38,945 nt of DNA from an uncultured Opitutales bacterium (GTDB lineage: Bacteria > Verrucomicrobiota > Verrucomicrobiia > Opitutales > UBA953), in contig CAKUQY010000018.1 of assembly GCA_934675585.1 (NCBI GenBank), positions 1 through 38,945 on the forward strand, written 5' to 3'. A model generated the notes under the pieces. It was not told the DNA's origin, did no database searches, and saw nothing but the letters and a program-made list of their open reading frames with translations. Numbering within the stretch: position 1 is the stretch's first letter; each line of letters starts with the position of its first letter. Of the stretch, positions 15,066-24,498 are shown in pieces. A program made the position numbers and the translations under genes.

Positions 15066-15106
15066 GGACTATTGGCGTAAATTTGATTATAATAACTTTT
15101 CGTTTT

Positions 15107-15191
15107 GCTCGCGTGGTGGAATTGGTAGACACGTCGGATTTAGGTTCCGATGCCGGAAGGTGTAAGGGTTCGAGTCCCTTCGCGAGTACCA
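15107..15191 (+). tRNA. tRNA-Leu (anticodon UAG)
   Basis: An 85-nt class II tRNA. Acceptor arms GCTCGCG (15107-15113) and CGCGAGT (15181-15187), D-arm GGTGGAATTGGTAGACAC, anticodon stem TCGGA/TCCGA with loop TTTAGGT (TAG at 15141-15143), a short variable arm, T-arm GGGTTCGAGTCCC, and an encoded 3' ACCA. A TATAAT box at 15088-15093 serves as its promoter element. Confidence 0.95.
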
Positions 15192-15269
15192 AAATTTTTG
15201 CGAAAACGCCGAAGTTTGCGTTCCCGCGGGAATGCTTTAAAATTGAGAATTTTCGCACAAAAATTTATA

Positions 15270-17099
15270 ATGAGTTTTATGTTTAAGCGTTTGAGACCTT
15301 ATTACGCGTTGTTGCTTCGAGTGAAGTGGACGTTTTTGTTATCGATTTTGTGCGGTGTGCTTTCGGGTGTGGCGAGTGGTTTTGGCTTGCCGTTGATGAT
15401 TCAAAAAGTGTTGCCGGTACTTTTTGCGGGAACGGGTGTGGGCACCAAAGATTTGGTAATTTTTGACGCAACGAGTCCAGAAATGGTTGAGCGTGGGCTT
15501 GATTTTTTGCCATCGATTATTGTTCCCGCGGCGTATTTGTTAGTTTTTGCAATTTTACTGTTGCCGTTAGTTTTTATTGTTCGCGGCGTTTGTATGTTTT
15601 TTAACACTTATTTGCTGAACGTTTGCGGCATTTCCGTGCTTGAAGGCATTCGCATGCGTTTGTTTTCGCATTTGCAAGATTTGCATTTGGGCTTTTTTTC
15701 AAAACATAATTCGGGCGATTTGATGGCGCGCACGACGGGCGATACGATGCTCGTCAAAAACGCGGTCGTGGAAGTTACCAACGATTTGATTTTACAACCG
15801 TTCACGCTCGCGGGGGCGGTGGGATTTGTGATTTGGCAAGCGATTCAAAGTGAAGCAGCGCTCGAATTTATGCTTTGCCTGACGCTCGTTCCCGTGACGG
15901 TTTTGCCGATTCAATTTATCGGCAAACGCATTAAAAAGCGCGCGAAATCGATGCTTGCAAAGCAGGGCGAGCTGACGGGCGTTTTGGCGGAAAGTTTGCA
16001 ATCGCCGCGCGAAATCCGCTCGTATTGCTTAGAGCAACGCGAATGTAATCGCTTTATGAGTTTTGTGCACGACTTTTTGAAATTGCAACTCAAAGTCGTA
16101 AAATATGACAAAGCATTAACGCCCGCGATTGAAATTATCGCCGCGGGAACGGTTTCGTTTGCGGTTTATCGCGCGGCGCTCAGCGGTTTGCCGCAGGATA
16201 CGGTGATTGCGCTCGTTGGGGCACTTTATTTTGCTTATGACCCAATTAAAAAAATTGGCAAAGTTTCAAATCGCCTTAAAGAAAGTTTCGCGGCGTTGCA
16301 ACGTTTGGAAGAAGTGATTAACACGCCCGTTGAAATTGCCGCTCCCGCGAACCCAAAGCCGCTCGGGAACGTGAAAGGTTTTGTCGATTTTGATAATGTA
16401 AGTTTTGAATACAACGCGGGCGAACCTGTTTTGCGCGACATCAATTTTAAAATTAAGCCAGGCGAAACCGTCGCGCTTGTCGGCCCAAGCGGCGCAGGCA
16501 AAAGCACCATCGCTAATTTAATTCCGCGATTTTACGACGTGCTCGCGGGAACGATTAAAATCGACGGGAACGACGTGCGCGAAGTTGATTTGAAAACATT
16601 GCGCCAATCAATCGCGATGGTTTCGCAAGAGCCTGTTTTGTTTTCGGATAGCATTTACAACAACGTTTTGCTCGGCAAGCCCGACGCGACCAAGCAAGAA
16701 GTTGTCGATGCTCTCAAACGCGCTGCCGCTTACGATTTTGTAATGGCGCTCGACGACGGACTCAACACGCAAGTCGGCGAACGCGGCGGACGCCTTTCGG
16801 GCGGGCAAAAACAGCGCCTTGCCATCGCCCGAGCGTTCCTGAAAAATGCGCCGATTTTGATTCTCGACGAAGCCACTTCGGCGCTCGACTCTGAAAGCGA
16901 AGCCGCGATTCAGTCTGCGCTCGATGAGCTGGTGAAAGGCCGCACGACATTTATGATCGCGCACCGTTTTTCGTCGATCGCAATTGCCACGCGTATTTTG
17001 GTTTTTGAAAATGGACGCATTGTCGGCGATGGTTCGCATGCCGAAGTTTACGAAAATTGTCCGCTTTACAAAGAACTTTACGATTGCCAGACGCTTTAA
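15270..17099 (+). CDS. ABC exporter, MsbA/PglK-like (fused membrane and ATPase domains)
   Basis: About 609 residues with six predicted membrane helices in the first ~330 residues, then one ATP-binding domain: Walker A LVGPSGAGKST, Q-loop AMVSQEPVLFSD, signature GGRLSGGQKQR, Walker B ILILDEATSALDSE, and IAHRFSSI with the switch His. As a homodimer it would flip a lipid or lipid-linked sugar across the inner membrane. MsbA (lipid A) and PglK (lipid-linked oligosaccharide) share this form, and the nearby glycan genes make the second role attractive. The start is uncertain: TATAAT at 15266-15271 overlaps ATG 15270, so a leaderless message could start at ATG 15279. Confidence 0.9.
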   Translation: MSFMFKRLRPYYALLLRVKWTFLLSILCGVLSGVASGFGLPLMIQKVLPVLFAGTGVGTKDLVIFDATSPEMVERGLDFLPSIIVPAAYLLVFAILLLPLVFIVRGVCMFFNTYLLNVCGISVLEGIRMRLFSHLQDLHLGFFSKHNSGDLMARTTGDTMLVKNAVVEVTNDLILQPFTLAGAVGFVIWQAIQSEAALEFMLCLTLVPVTVLPIQFIGKRIKKRAKSMLAKQGELTGVLAESLQSPREIRSYCLEQRECNRFMSFVHDFLKLQLKVVKYDKALTPAIEIIAAGTVSFAVYRAALSGLPQDTVIALVGALYFAYDPIKKIGKVSNRLKESFAALQRLEEVINTPVEIAAPANPKPLGNVKGFVDFDNVSFEYNAGEPVLRDINFKIKPGETVALVGPSGAGKSTIANLIPRFYDVLAGTIKIDGNDVREVDLKTLRQSIAMVSQEPVLFSDSIYNNVLLGKPDATKQEVVDALKRAAAYDFVMALDDGLNTQVGERGGRLSGGQKQRLAIARAFLKNAPILILDEATSALDSESEAAIQSALDELVKGRTTFMIAHRFSSIAIATRILVFENGRIVGDGSHAEVYENCPLYKELYDCQTL

Positions 17100-17142
17100 A
17101 GAAAAGTTGAAAGTTGAAATTTTCTTTTAGTATTTTGGGGAA

Positions 17143-18063
17143 CTAAAATTTTTCCAATAATTCCGCCGCTAAACCGTAGCGGAGATTGCGCGAGGACGCG
17201 TAGAGCACGGGCGTTCCCGCGAGCGCGGCGATTGTTGTTAAAATAAGCAAACTGACGGGCAAAGTTTCGACGCGCGTTGCGGGAACGCCGTGGGCGATGC
17301 AAACTTTGGTGTCGTTTGCAATCAAAACGCGATAAAGCGCGGCGAGATCGCTCGCGGGAACGGCTTTTGTGAGATCAATCAATGATAAATTGGGAAACGA
17401 ATGCACAAAACTTGCCACGGCGAGCGCGCCACCGCAAACCGCAATCGGCGTTCCCGCAGGCAAATATTTTTTGAAAACCGGCAAAAGCGCCGCGCTTAAT
17501 TTTTCAAAGACGATTTTTTCGGCGCGTTCGCGCGGGAACGCGTTTTGGTAAAATCCGTTCGGAAAAATTTCGTTGAGTAGCGAAACGGCTCCCAAACGCC
17601 ACGACGTTAAAAAAATATTTTGTGGCGCGATAAATTCGAGCGAGCCGCCGCCGAGGTCAAAAATCGCGGGCGCGGGAACGAGTTTCGCAATTGCGGGATC
17701 GCTTCTCACGCCGCGCGCGCTGGCAATCGCTTCGTCTTTGGGCGAAAGCACGCGCACCGAAAGTCCAAAATTTTCTTGAATTAAATTAATAAAAATGCTC
17801 GCATTTTGCGCCGTGCGAAAAACCGACGTTCCCGCAACGATAATTTTTTCGGCGCGGTGCAATTGCGCTTTGTAAATAAATTCGTGAATCGCGTCGAGCG
17901 CGGCAAACATTTTTTCTTCGGGAATAATATCCGCCTCGCCTTGTTTGTGCGAAAGCAAACGCAATTCGGCAAAACTTTCATAAACCAAATTGACATTAAA
18001 ACCTTCGGCAACCAAAAGTTTTAGCGAGTTGGAGCCCAAGTCGATGACGGCGACGCGTTTCAT
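17143..18063 (-). CDS. Ppx/GppA-family phosphatase
   Basis: This 306-residue protein belongs to the exopolyphosphatase/guanosine-pentaphosphate phosphatase group of the actin-like ATPase superfamily. Seen: the phosphate-1 loop VAVIDLGSNSLKLLVAEG at the start, AGTSVFRTAQNAS, and the phosphate-2 loop IFDLGGGSLEFI. The length equals the core two-domain form without the extra C-terminal domains of E. coli Ppx. I chose ATG 18063 because the first loop follows directly. At least six dispersed 9-mers lie in the gene. It runs convergent to the ABC gene, with 43 bp between them. Confidence 0.9.
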   Translation of the reverse strand: MKRVAVIDLGSNSLKLLVAEGFNVNLVYESFAELRLLSHKQGEADIIPEEKMFAALDAIHEFIYKAQLHRAEKIIVAGTSVFRTAQNASIFINLIQENFGLSVRVLSPKDEAIASARGVRSDPAIAKLVPAPAIFDLGGGSLEFIAPQNIFLTSWRLGAVSLLNEIFPNGFYQNAFPRERAEKIVFEKLSAALLPVFKKYLPAGTPIAVCGGALAVASFVHSFPNLSLIDLTKAVPASDLAALYRVLIANDTKVCIAHGVPATRVETLPVSLLILTTIAALAGTPVLYASSRNLRYGLAAELLEKF

Positions 18064-18111
18064 TTTTTGATAATAATTATAAAAAATCGCGGGAACGGGA
18101 GCAAATTTTGT

Positions 18112-18127
18112 GCGGGAACGTTCCCGC
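18112..18127. repeat. 16-bp perfect palindrome of the dispersed motif
   Basis: GCGGGAACGTTCCCGC, two facing motif copies sharing the CG centre, in the divergent spacer between the Ppx and prmC genes. It is followed by three to four copies of GTCAATT (18160-18187). Confidence 0.75.
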
Positions 18128-18200
18128 TGAACGAAAATCCCGTTCCCGTGAAAAAAATTGTCAATTGTCAATTCTCAACTGTCAATTTATAATAATAGTT

Positions 18201-19043
18201 ATGCAATCGCTGCTTGAACTTTTGAAAAAATCTGTTGTCTTTTTAGAGCAAAAGGGCGTTGAGAATGCGCGATTGAATGCAGAATTGATTTTTGCGCACG
18301 TTTTAAATTGCAAGCGTTTTGATTTGTATGTGCAATTTGAGCGATTGATTCGCGAAGATGAAAAGGCGCGTTTGCGGGAACTGCTTGTGCGACGTGGCAA
18401 CCGTGAACCCGTGCAGTATATTGTCGGCGATACCGATTTTCGCAAACTGACTTTGAAGTGCGACCGCCGCGCGCTAATTCCACGTCCTGAAACCGAAGAA
18501 CTGGTTGATTGCGTGCTTGACCGCGTTGGCGAGCGCAAGCGCATTTGTGATTTGGGGACGGGAACGGGCGCGATCGCGTTGTCGTTGGCAAAAGAATTGG
18601 CGGGAACGCAAATTACGGCGGTAGATTTTTCGGAGGATGCGTTGGCGCTCGCAAAAGAAAATGCAGAAGTGCTTGGTTTGGCGGGAACGGTAAATTTTGT
18701 GCAATCGAATTGGTTGGAAGCGTTCCCGCGGGACCCGATTTTTGATGTTATCGTTTCAAATCCACCTTATTTGACAGATGACGAATGGAATTGCGCGCAA
18801 CCCGAAGTGAAAGATTTTGAACCGCTTTCGGCGCTTGTCGCTGAAGATGAGGGCTGCAAAGATTGCGAAACAATTTTGAAAATGTCGCGGGAACGGCTCA
18901 GCGCGGACGGATTTGTTATTTTGGAAACAGGCATCGCCCAACATGAGCGTTTAGAAAAAATTGCGCGGGAACAAGAGTTTTCAAAAACAGAAAGTCTAAA
19001 AGATTATTCTGGGCGGGAACGATTTTTTGTCGCTTGGCTTTAA
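18201..19043 (+). CDS. prmC: Peptide chain release factor N5-glutamine methyltransferase PrmC
   Basis: PrmC methylates the Gln of the GGQ motif in release factors, raising termination efficiency. The 280-residue protein has the helical N-terminal domain, REPVQYIVGDTDFRKL, ALIPRPETEELVD, SAM motif I ICDLGTGTGAIALSLA, and the catalytic NPPY in IVSNPPYLTDDEW. The end FFVAWL is usual. ATG 18201 lies seven bases after TATAAT (18188-18193) and no Shine-Dalgarno is present, suggesting a leaderless transcript. An upstream in-frame extension to 18108 runs through the palindrome and is unlikely to be coding. Confidence 0.93.
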   Translation: MQSLLELLKKSVVFLEQKGVENARLNAELIFAHVLNCKRFDLYVQFERLIREDEKARLRELLVRRGNREPVQYIVGDTDFRKLTLKCDRRALIPRPETEELVDCVLDRVGERKRICDLGTGTGAIALSLAKELAGTQITAVDFSEDALALAKENAEVLGLAGTVNFVQSNWLEAFPRDPIFDVIVSNPPYLTDDEWNCAQPEVKDFEPLSALVAEDEGCKDCETILKMSRERLSADGFVILETGIAQHERLEKIAREQEFSKTESLKDYSGRERFFVAWL

Positions 19044-19301
19044 TCGCGGCTAATTTTAAAAATTTTCGGGAACGCAATTTGAATTTTTATTGTTTTAGAA
19101 AATAAAATAATTGCGTCACGGGAACATGTTGGGATTTTGGTTTTGGGTGAGAATTTTTTATCTTGAAAAATGAGTTGATTTTGGAGTTTGAAAAGTGGGT
19201 GCGGGAACGCGCAATTTTTGTGTGTTTTTAAAAAATGCTTGCAATTTTGCAGAAAATAGTGTTTTATTAGAAAACACATCTAATTTTTTAATCAATTAAA
19301 C
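19044..19301 (+). promoter_or_regulatory. Spacer with promoter of the ribosomal operon
   Basis: No gene seen in this 258-bp stretch. A -35-like TTGCAA (19239-19244) and a -10-like TTTTAT (19262-19267) are 17 bp apart and about 35 bp before rpsL. Two or three dispersed motif variants lie upstream. Confidence 0.5.
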
Positions 19302-19685
19302 ATGCCTACTATTAATCAACTCGTTCGCAAACCGCGAGCAAAAGCTAATATCAAATCAAAGTCACCGGCTTTGAATTGCTCACCATTCAAGCGCGGCGTG
19401 TGTATCCAAGTGATGACACGTACGCCTAAAAAACCTAATTCGGCTCAACGTAAAGTCGCTAAAGTGCGTCTTGTTACAGGCCAAGAAGTCATTTCATACA
19501 TCCCTGACGAAGGTCACAAATTGCAAGAACACAGTGTTGTGTTGTTGCGTGGTGGTCGTGTAAAAGACTTGCCAGGTGTGCGTTATCACATTGTGCGTGG
19601 TCCGTTGGACTGCTCGGGTGTTGAATCACGTCGTCGTTCGCGCTCAAAATATGGCGTGAAACGTCCAAAAGATGCAAAAAAATAA
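19302..19685 (+). CDS. rpsL: 30S ribosomal protein S12
   Basis: The 127-residue protein has the S12 pattern: the start [11 protein letters not shown], the decoding-centre loop [18 protein letters not shown] and [21 protein letters not shown], then a basic [15 protein letters not shown] end. Both lysines where streptomycin-resistance changes usually occur (PKKPNS and the loop before VKDLPG, here GRVKDLPG) are the wild-type residues. It is the first gene of the str-S10 operon, with rpsG 28 bp later. Confidence 0.97.
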   Translation: MPTINQLVRKPRAKANIKSKSPALNCSPFKRGVCIQVMTRTPKKPNSAQRKVAKVRLVTGQEVISYIPDEGHKLQEHSVVLLRGGRVKDLPGVRYHIVRGPLDCSGVESRRRSRSKYGVKRPKDAKK

Positions 19686-19713
19686 ACCTTTACAATAGAA
19701 AAAATAGAACGTC

Positions 19714-20196
19714 ATGTCACGTCGTCGTAAAGCAGTAAAAAAAGTTCACGCACCAGACGCAAAGTTTGGTAGCCCATTGGTGAGTCAATTGATCAATGTC
19801 GTTATGAAAAACGGCAAAAAAACAGTCGCAGAAAAGATTGTTTATGGTGCAATTGAACAAATGGCAGAAAAAATTGGCAAAGGCAACACGGTTGAGCTCC
19901 TCGATGGTGCTCTTGAAAATTGCCGTCCAAAGCTCGAAGTAAAATCACGCCGCGTTGGTGGTGCGACTTACCAAGTGCCAGTTGAAATTTCACCAGAACG
20001 CCAAACAAGTATGGCATTCCGTTGGATCGTTGCAGCTGCAGCGGCTCGCAAAGGTCAACCAATGAAAGATTCGTTGGCTTCGGAATTTGTCGATGCTTAC
20101 AACAATTCGGGTTCGGTCGTTAAAAAACGCGAAGAAACCCACAAACAAGCGCAAGCAAACCGCGCATTTGCACACCTCCGTTGGGGCGCAAACTAA
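19714..20196 (+). CDS. rpsG: 30S ribosomal protein S7
   Basis: The 160-residue head protein binds 16S rRNA. Seen: MSRRRKAVKK start, KFGSPLVSQLINVVMKNGKK, the beta-hairpin RRVGGATYQVPVEISPER, and RWIVAAAAARKG. The end HKQAQANRAFAHLRWG is typical. Two or three residues at the start differ from the common PRR form. Confidence 0.97.
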   Translation: MSRRRKAVKKVHAPDAKFGSPLVSQLINVVMKNGKKTVAEKIVYGAIEQMAEKIGKGNTVELLDGALENCRPKLEVKSRRVGGATYQVPVEISPERQTSMAFRWIVAAAAARKGQPMKDSLASEFVDAYNNSGSVVKKREETHKQAQANRAFAHLRWGAN

Positions 20197-20234
20197 TATT
20201 GCAATTAACAGAAAAAGATAGAAATTGAGCAATT

Positions 20235-22391
20235 ATGGCCGTTCTTTCAACAAAAAATTCTAAGGATCGTCCAACGCCGTTGGAATATACCCGTAACTTT
20301 GGTATTGCTGCGCACATTGACGCAGGCAAAACAACGACTTCGGAACGTATCCTTTTCTACGCAGGTATCATTCACAAAGTAGGCGAAGTGCACGATGGCG
20401 CTGCTACGACCGACTGGATGGAACAAGAACAAGAACGCGGTATTACCATTACCTCGGCAGCTGTTTCTTGCGGTTGGACAGTTAAAGATGGTCCATTTGC
20501 TGGAATTCCTCATCGCATGAACGTTATCGACACGCCAGGCCACGTTGACTTTACGGCTGAAGTTGAACGTTCACTCCGCGTGCTTGACGGTGCAATCGCA
20601 GTTTTCTGTGCTGTGGCTGGTGTTCAACCGCAATCAGAAACTGTTTGGCGCCAAATGAACAAGTATAACGTTCCTCGTATTGCGTACATCAACAAGATGG
20701 ACCGCACGGGCGCAGATTTCTACAATGCAGTTGATGGCATTAAGTCGAAACTTCGCGGGAACGCACACCCACTTTATCTCCCAATCGGTGCAGGTGCAAC
20801 ATTTACAGGTCTCGTTGACCTTGTGAAAGGTTGCGCTTACATTTATGACGATAATGAAGCGACCAACAATAAGGGAACGAAATATGATATTGTTGATGTT
20901 CCCGCAGATATGCAAGACGCTTACAACAAATATCGCGAAGAACTTATTGAAGCTGTTTGCGACTTTGATGATGCGTTGGCAGAAAAATATCTCGGTGGCG
21001 AAGAAATCACGGCGGACGAACTCCGCATCGCAATTCGTAAAGCAACTCTCTCGCTCCAATTCGTAGGCGTTATTCCTGGCTCGTCGTTCAAAAATAAAGG
21101 CGTTCAAATGGCGCTTGATAGTGTTGTTGACTACTTGCCATCACCGCTTGATTTGCCTCCAATGAAGGCATTTAAAGACGACGGCGAAACAGAAGTCGGC
21201 GTTGAACCAGATGATAATGATAAGCCAATTGGTCTTTGCTTCAAACTTTGGTCAGACCCTTATGTGGGACAATTGGTGTTCTTCCGCATGTATCGCGGCA
21301 CGCTCCGCAAGGGCGATGCGCTCTACAATCCACGCACACGTAAAACAGAACGCGTTTCACGTTTGATGATTATGACCGCGATGGAACGTGAAGAAATCGA
21401 CGTTGTTCGTTCGGGCGACATTTGCGCGCTCATTGGTCCAAAAGATATCACAACAGGTGATACGCTTTGCATGAAGGAAGACGATATCGTTCTCGAACCA
21501 CCGTCATTCCCAGATCCTGTTATTTCGATGTCGATCGAGCCAGAAACAAAAGCTGACCAAGAAAAACTCTCGATTGGTTTGCAACGTCTTGCTCAAGAAG
21601 ACCCAACATTCTGTGTTCAAACCAACCAAGAAACGGGCCAAACCATTATTTCGGGTATGGGCGAGTTGCACTTGGATATTATTGTTGACCGTCTTCGTCG
21701 TGAATTTAAAGTTCAAGCAAAAGCTGGTAAACCTCAAATTTCGTACCGTGAAACCATTCAAGGCAAGGCTCATGGTGTTGGTAAATTTATTCGCCAATCG
21801 GGTGGTCGTGGTCAATATGGTCACGCAGAAATCGAGCTCGAGCCAAATCCAGGTAAAGGTATTGAAATCGTCAACGAAATCGTGGGCGGCGTAATTCCAA
21901 AAGAATACATCAAACCTACAACGGACGGTATCCAAGAAGCTTCGAACAATGGTACCATTGCGGGCTATCCTGTGATTGACTTCAAGGCACGCATCGTATT
22001 TGGTTCGTACCACGAAGTTGACTCGAACGAAATGGCGTTTAAGATGGCAGGTATCTTTGCTCTCAAAGATGCTATGGAAAAAGCAAAACCAATCTTGCTC
22101 GAGCCAATTACAAAGGTCCAAGTTGAAACTCCAGAAGAATATCAAGGTGATATCATGGGCGACTTGAATCGTCGTCGTGGTCAAATCCAAAACATGGAAA
22201 CCAAACACGGCATTTGCACAATCGATGCGTTTGTTCCTTTGGCAACAATGTTTGGTTACGCAACGGACGTTCGCTCGCTCTCAAAAGGTCGTGCAACTTA
22301 CACAATGACGCCAGACCACTACGAACAAGTACCAAACAATGTTCTCAAGGAAATCCAAGAGACAGCTTCGCGTGCGCCTGCTCGTTCGTAA
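20235..22391 (+). CDS. fusA: Translation elongation factor G
   Basis: EF-G moves tRNA and mRNA through the ribosome using GTP. At 718 residues it is slightly longer than the E. coli protein. Seen: G1 AHIDAGKTT, effector loop [11 protein letters not shown]3 DTPGHVDF, and G4 [12 protein letters not shown]. The four C-terminal domains follow, including the catalytic tip region [13 protein letters not shown]. It contains the one exact dispersed 9-mer of the ribosomal operon (near 20756, RGNA). No tuf gene follows. Confidence 0.97.
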   Translation: MAVLSTKNSKDRPTPLEYTRNFGIAAHIDAGKTTTSERILFYAGIIHKVGEVHDGAATTDWMEQEQERGITITSAAVSCGWTVKDGPFAGIPHRMNVIDTPGHVDFTAEVERSLRVLDGAIAVFCAVAGVQPQSETVWRQMNKYNVPRIAYINKMDRTGADFYNAVDGIKSKLRGNAHPLYLPIGAGATFTGLVDLVKGCAYIYDDNEATNNKGTKYDIVDVPADMQDAYNKYREELIEAVCDFDDALAEKYLGGEEITADELRIAIRKATLSLQFVGVIPGSSFKNKGVQMALDSVVDYLPSPLDLPPMKAFKDDGETEVGVEPDDNDKPIGLCFKLWSDPYVGQLVFFRMYRGTLRKGDALYNPRTRKTERVSRLMIMTAMEREEIDVVRSGDICALIGPKDITTGDTLCMKEDDIVLEPPSFPDPVISMSIEPETKADQEKLSIGLQRLAQEDPTFCVQTNQETGQTIISGMGELHLDIIVDRLRREFKVQAKAGKPQISYRETIQGKAHGVGKFIRQSGGRGQYGHAEIELEPNPGKGIEIVNEIVGGVIPKEYIKPTTDGIQEASNNGTIAGYPVIDFKARIVFGSYHEVDSNEMAFKMAGIFALKDAMEKAKPILLEPITKVQVETPEEYQGDIMGDLNRRRGQIQNMETKHGICTIDAFVPLATMFGYATDVRSLSKGRATYTMTPDHYEQVPNNVLKEIQETASRAPARS

Positions 22392-22420
22392 TCGCTAACA
22401 ATTTAACATAACAATAAATT

Positions 22421-22735
22421 ATGGCAAAACAAAAAATTCGTATTCGCCTCGAAGCTTATGATGCTCGCGTGATTGATGCTTCTGCAGCAGAAATCATTGA
22501 AGCAGCAAAGCGCTCAGGCGCTCGCGTTTCGGGTCCTGTGCCAATGCCTACACACATTGAACGCTGGACAGTGAACCGCTCACCACACGTCGATAAAAAA
22601 TCGATGGAGCAATTCGAACAACGCACACACAAGCGTTTGATCGACATTGTTGAGCCAACTCAACAAACCGTTGATGAGCTCAAGAAACTCAACCTCCCTG
22701 CTGGTGTTGAAATTAGTATCGGTCTCGGTGCTTAG
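22421..22735 (+). CDS. rpsJ: 30S ribosomal protein S10
   Basis: The 104-residue protein has [48 protein letters not shown] and [29 protein letters not shown], the family signature. It sits 29 bp after fusA, so str and S10 operons are joined. Confidence 0.97.
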   Translation: MAKQKIRIRLEAYDARVIDASAAEIIEAAKRSGARVSGPVPMPTHIERWTVNRSPHVDKKSMEQFEQRTHKRLIDIVEPTQQTVDELKKLNLPAGVEISIGLGA

Positions 22736-22914
22736 TAGAACACTCGCTGTTATCTGAACAAAATTAACTCACTTCCGAGTTTTGCACGCTTTAACTACGA
22801 ATTGTCAGAAATTAATAAGTAAATCTACAAATTAAGTATTGGTAATTACGAGTTAAAATAATGCAGGTCTGTGCAACGGAATTAATCCACCTGCCTCTTA
22901 GAAATCAATAAAAA
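22736..22914. other. Spacer before rplC, no gene seen
   Basis: This 179-bp, AT-rich gap is the longest in the ribosomal operon. It holds GCAGGTCTGTGC near 22863 and CACCTGCC near 22891, whose GCAGGT/ACCTGC parts can pair, so a leader structure or internal promoter is possible. No -35/-10 pair is convincing. Confidence 0.4.
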
Positions 22915-23547
22915 ATGAAATTACAACTGATTGGCAAAAAATTAGGTATGACTCAAATCTACGACGAAAAGAACAATCTTGTTCCTGTAACCGTCGTTCA
23001 AGCGGGTCCATGCCCTGTAGTCCAAGTCAAGACTGTTGAGTCTGACGGCTACAATGCCGTACAAATTGCCTACGGCGCGCAAAAAAAAGAGCGTTTGTCA
23101 AAGCCTGTTCAAGGTCACTTTGCGAAAGCTGGAATTGACACCCACGCGGTGCTTTCAGAAATTCGTTTTGACGATGCTCCATCATACAAAGTTGGTGACG
23201 TTCTTACGGTTACCACATTCAAAGAAGGTCAAATTGTTGACGTAATTGGCACGACAAAAGGTCGTGGTTTCCAAGGCAACGTTAAACGTCACGGTCAACA
23301 AGGTCAACCTGATTCACACGGCCACATGATGCACCGTCGTCCTGGTTCTATTGGTATGCGCCAAACTCCAGGTCACGTGTTCAAGGGCAAAGATATGCCA
23401 GGTCATATGGGCCAGGTGCGTCGCACCACTCAAAATTTGAGTGTTGTGAAAGTGGTTGAAGACCAAAACCTCATCCTCATCAAGGGCTCAATTCCAGGCG
23501 CTAATGGCGACCTCGTGTTTGTCCGTGAGGCAAAAAAAGCAAAATAA
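22915..23547 (+). CDS. rplC: 50S ribosomal protein L3
   Basis: The 210-residue protein starts KLQLIGKKLGMTQIYDEK and has GTTKGRGFQGNVKRHGQQGQPDSHG and HRRPGSIGMRQTPGHVFKGKDMPGHMG, the L3 signature with the peptidyl-transferase-facing loop, where Gln of GQQGQ is the position methylated in E. coli. Ends VREAKKAK. Confidence 0.97.
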   Translation: MKLQLIGKKLGMTQIYDEKNNLVPVTVVQAGPCPVVQVKTVESDGYNAVQIAYGAQKKERLSKPVQGHFAKAGIDTHAVLSEIRFDDAPSYKVGDVLTVTTFKEGQIVDVIGTTKGRGFQGNVKRHGQQGQPDSHGHMMHRRPGSIGMRQTPGHVFKGKDMPGHMGQVRRTTQNLSVVKVVEDQNLILIKGSIPGANGDLVFVREAKKAK

Positions 23548-23561
23548 GGAGACTTTAGACT

Positions 23562-24182
23562 ATGAAACTTAAAGTTTATACAGTTGATGGTAGCTCCTGC
23601 GCAGAGAAGGATTTCGCAATCCCAACGCTTGAAGAAGGCAAGGGCGTAGCAGCTCTTAAACAAGCAATCATTGCTTATCAAGCAAATCAACGCCAAGGTA
23701 GTGCTAACAGCAAGAATTATGGTGAAGTAGCAGGTTCAGGTAAAAAACAAGGTCCACAAAAAGGCTCGGGCGGTGCTCGTCACGGCGACAAGCGCGCTCC
23801 ACAACTTTCAAAAGGTGGTGTTGTATTTGGTCCTAAGCCACGCGATTGGTCAAAGGCGCTTAATGCAAAAGTTAAAAAACTTGCATTCGTGCGTGCCCTC
23901 ATCGACCTCGCTGCAGAAGGCGGTATCAGTGTGATTGAACACCTTGATACAGAAAACAAGAAAACAAAAGCGATGAATGCAACTCTCGCAAATGTGTTCC
24001 CAAAAGGTAAAATTCTCGTTATCGAGAAAAATTGGGCAGAAAACACAGCGTTTGCGATTCGCAATATTGAACGTGTGTTTACTACAGAAGCTGCTTCTGT
24101 AACCGCGTTTGACTTTGTCGCATTCCATCAAGTCTTGATTAGCGAAGCCGCTTTGCAAGATATCATTCAACGCGCTCAATAA
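23562..24182 (+). CDS. rplD: 50S ribosomal protein L4
   Basis: The 206-residue protein has YQANQRQGSANSKNYGEVAGSG, KKQGPQKGSGGARHGDKRAPQ (the exit-tunnel loop) and VFGPKPRDWSKALNAKVKKLA. A clear AAGGAGA precedes the start, unlike most non-ribosomal genes here. In E. coli L4 represses its own operon; no such site can be recognised here. Confidence 0.96.
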   Translation: MKLKVYTVDGSSCAEKDFAIPTLEEGKGVAALKQAIIAYQANQRQGSANSKNYGEVAGSGKKQGPQKGSGGARHGDKRAPQLSKGGVVFGPKPRDWSKALNAKVKKLAFVRALIDLAAEGGISVIEHLDTENKKTKAMNATLANVFPKGKILVIEKNWAENTAFAIRNIERVFTTEAASVTAFDFVAFHQVLISEAALQDIIQRAQ

Positions 24183-24196
24183 GGAGAACTCAGTAA

Positions 24197-24478
24197 ATGA
24201 AATCTGCAATTATTAAACGCCAACTCGTTTCGGAAAAAACAGCCGCTTTGGCAGCTGAAAACAAATATGTTTTCGCAGTCGCAAAAGACGCTGATAAAAA
24301 AGCGATCGCAGCAGCCGTTGCTGCAGCATTCAATGTAACCGTTGAAGCTGTGCATATTATCAATGTACTCGGCAAACGCCATAGCTCGCGCACAATTCGT
24401 GGCGCTATCGTGAAGGCTCCGGACGTAAAAAAGGCAATCGTCACTCTTAAAGAGGGCGACAAGATTGAACTTAACTAA
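24197..24478 (+). CDS. rplW: 50S ribosomal protein L23
   Basis: The 93-residue protein docks at the tunnel exit. Seen: IIKRQLVSEKTAALAAENKYVF, DADKKAIAAAVAAAFNVTVEAVH and the late KAIVTLKEGDKIEL. A Shine-Dalgarno AAGGAGA lies before ATG 24197. Confidence 0.95.
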   Translation: MKSAIIKRQLVSEKTAALAAENKYVFAVAKDADKKAIAAAVAAAFNVTVEAVHIINVLGKRHSSRTIRGAIVKAPDVKKAIVTLKEGDKIELN

Positions 24479-24498
24479 TAGGGGAGATTAAAAATATT

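Noticed and set aside
20634..22208. Minus-strand frames of 157 and 234 codons inside fusA
   Set aside because: Composition is Phe, Cys, His and Asn rich as expected for the complement of a strongly biased gene, and fusA fully explains the sequence.
22793..22806. AACTACGAATTGTC in the rpsJ-rplC spacer as a copy of the 34980 repeat
   Set aside because: Only about a dozen bases resemble it, which is within chance in AT-rich sequence.
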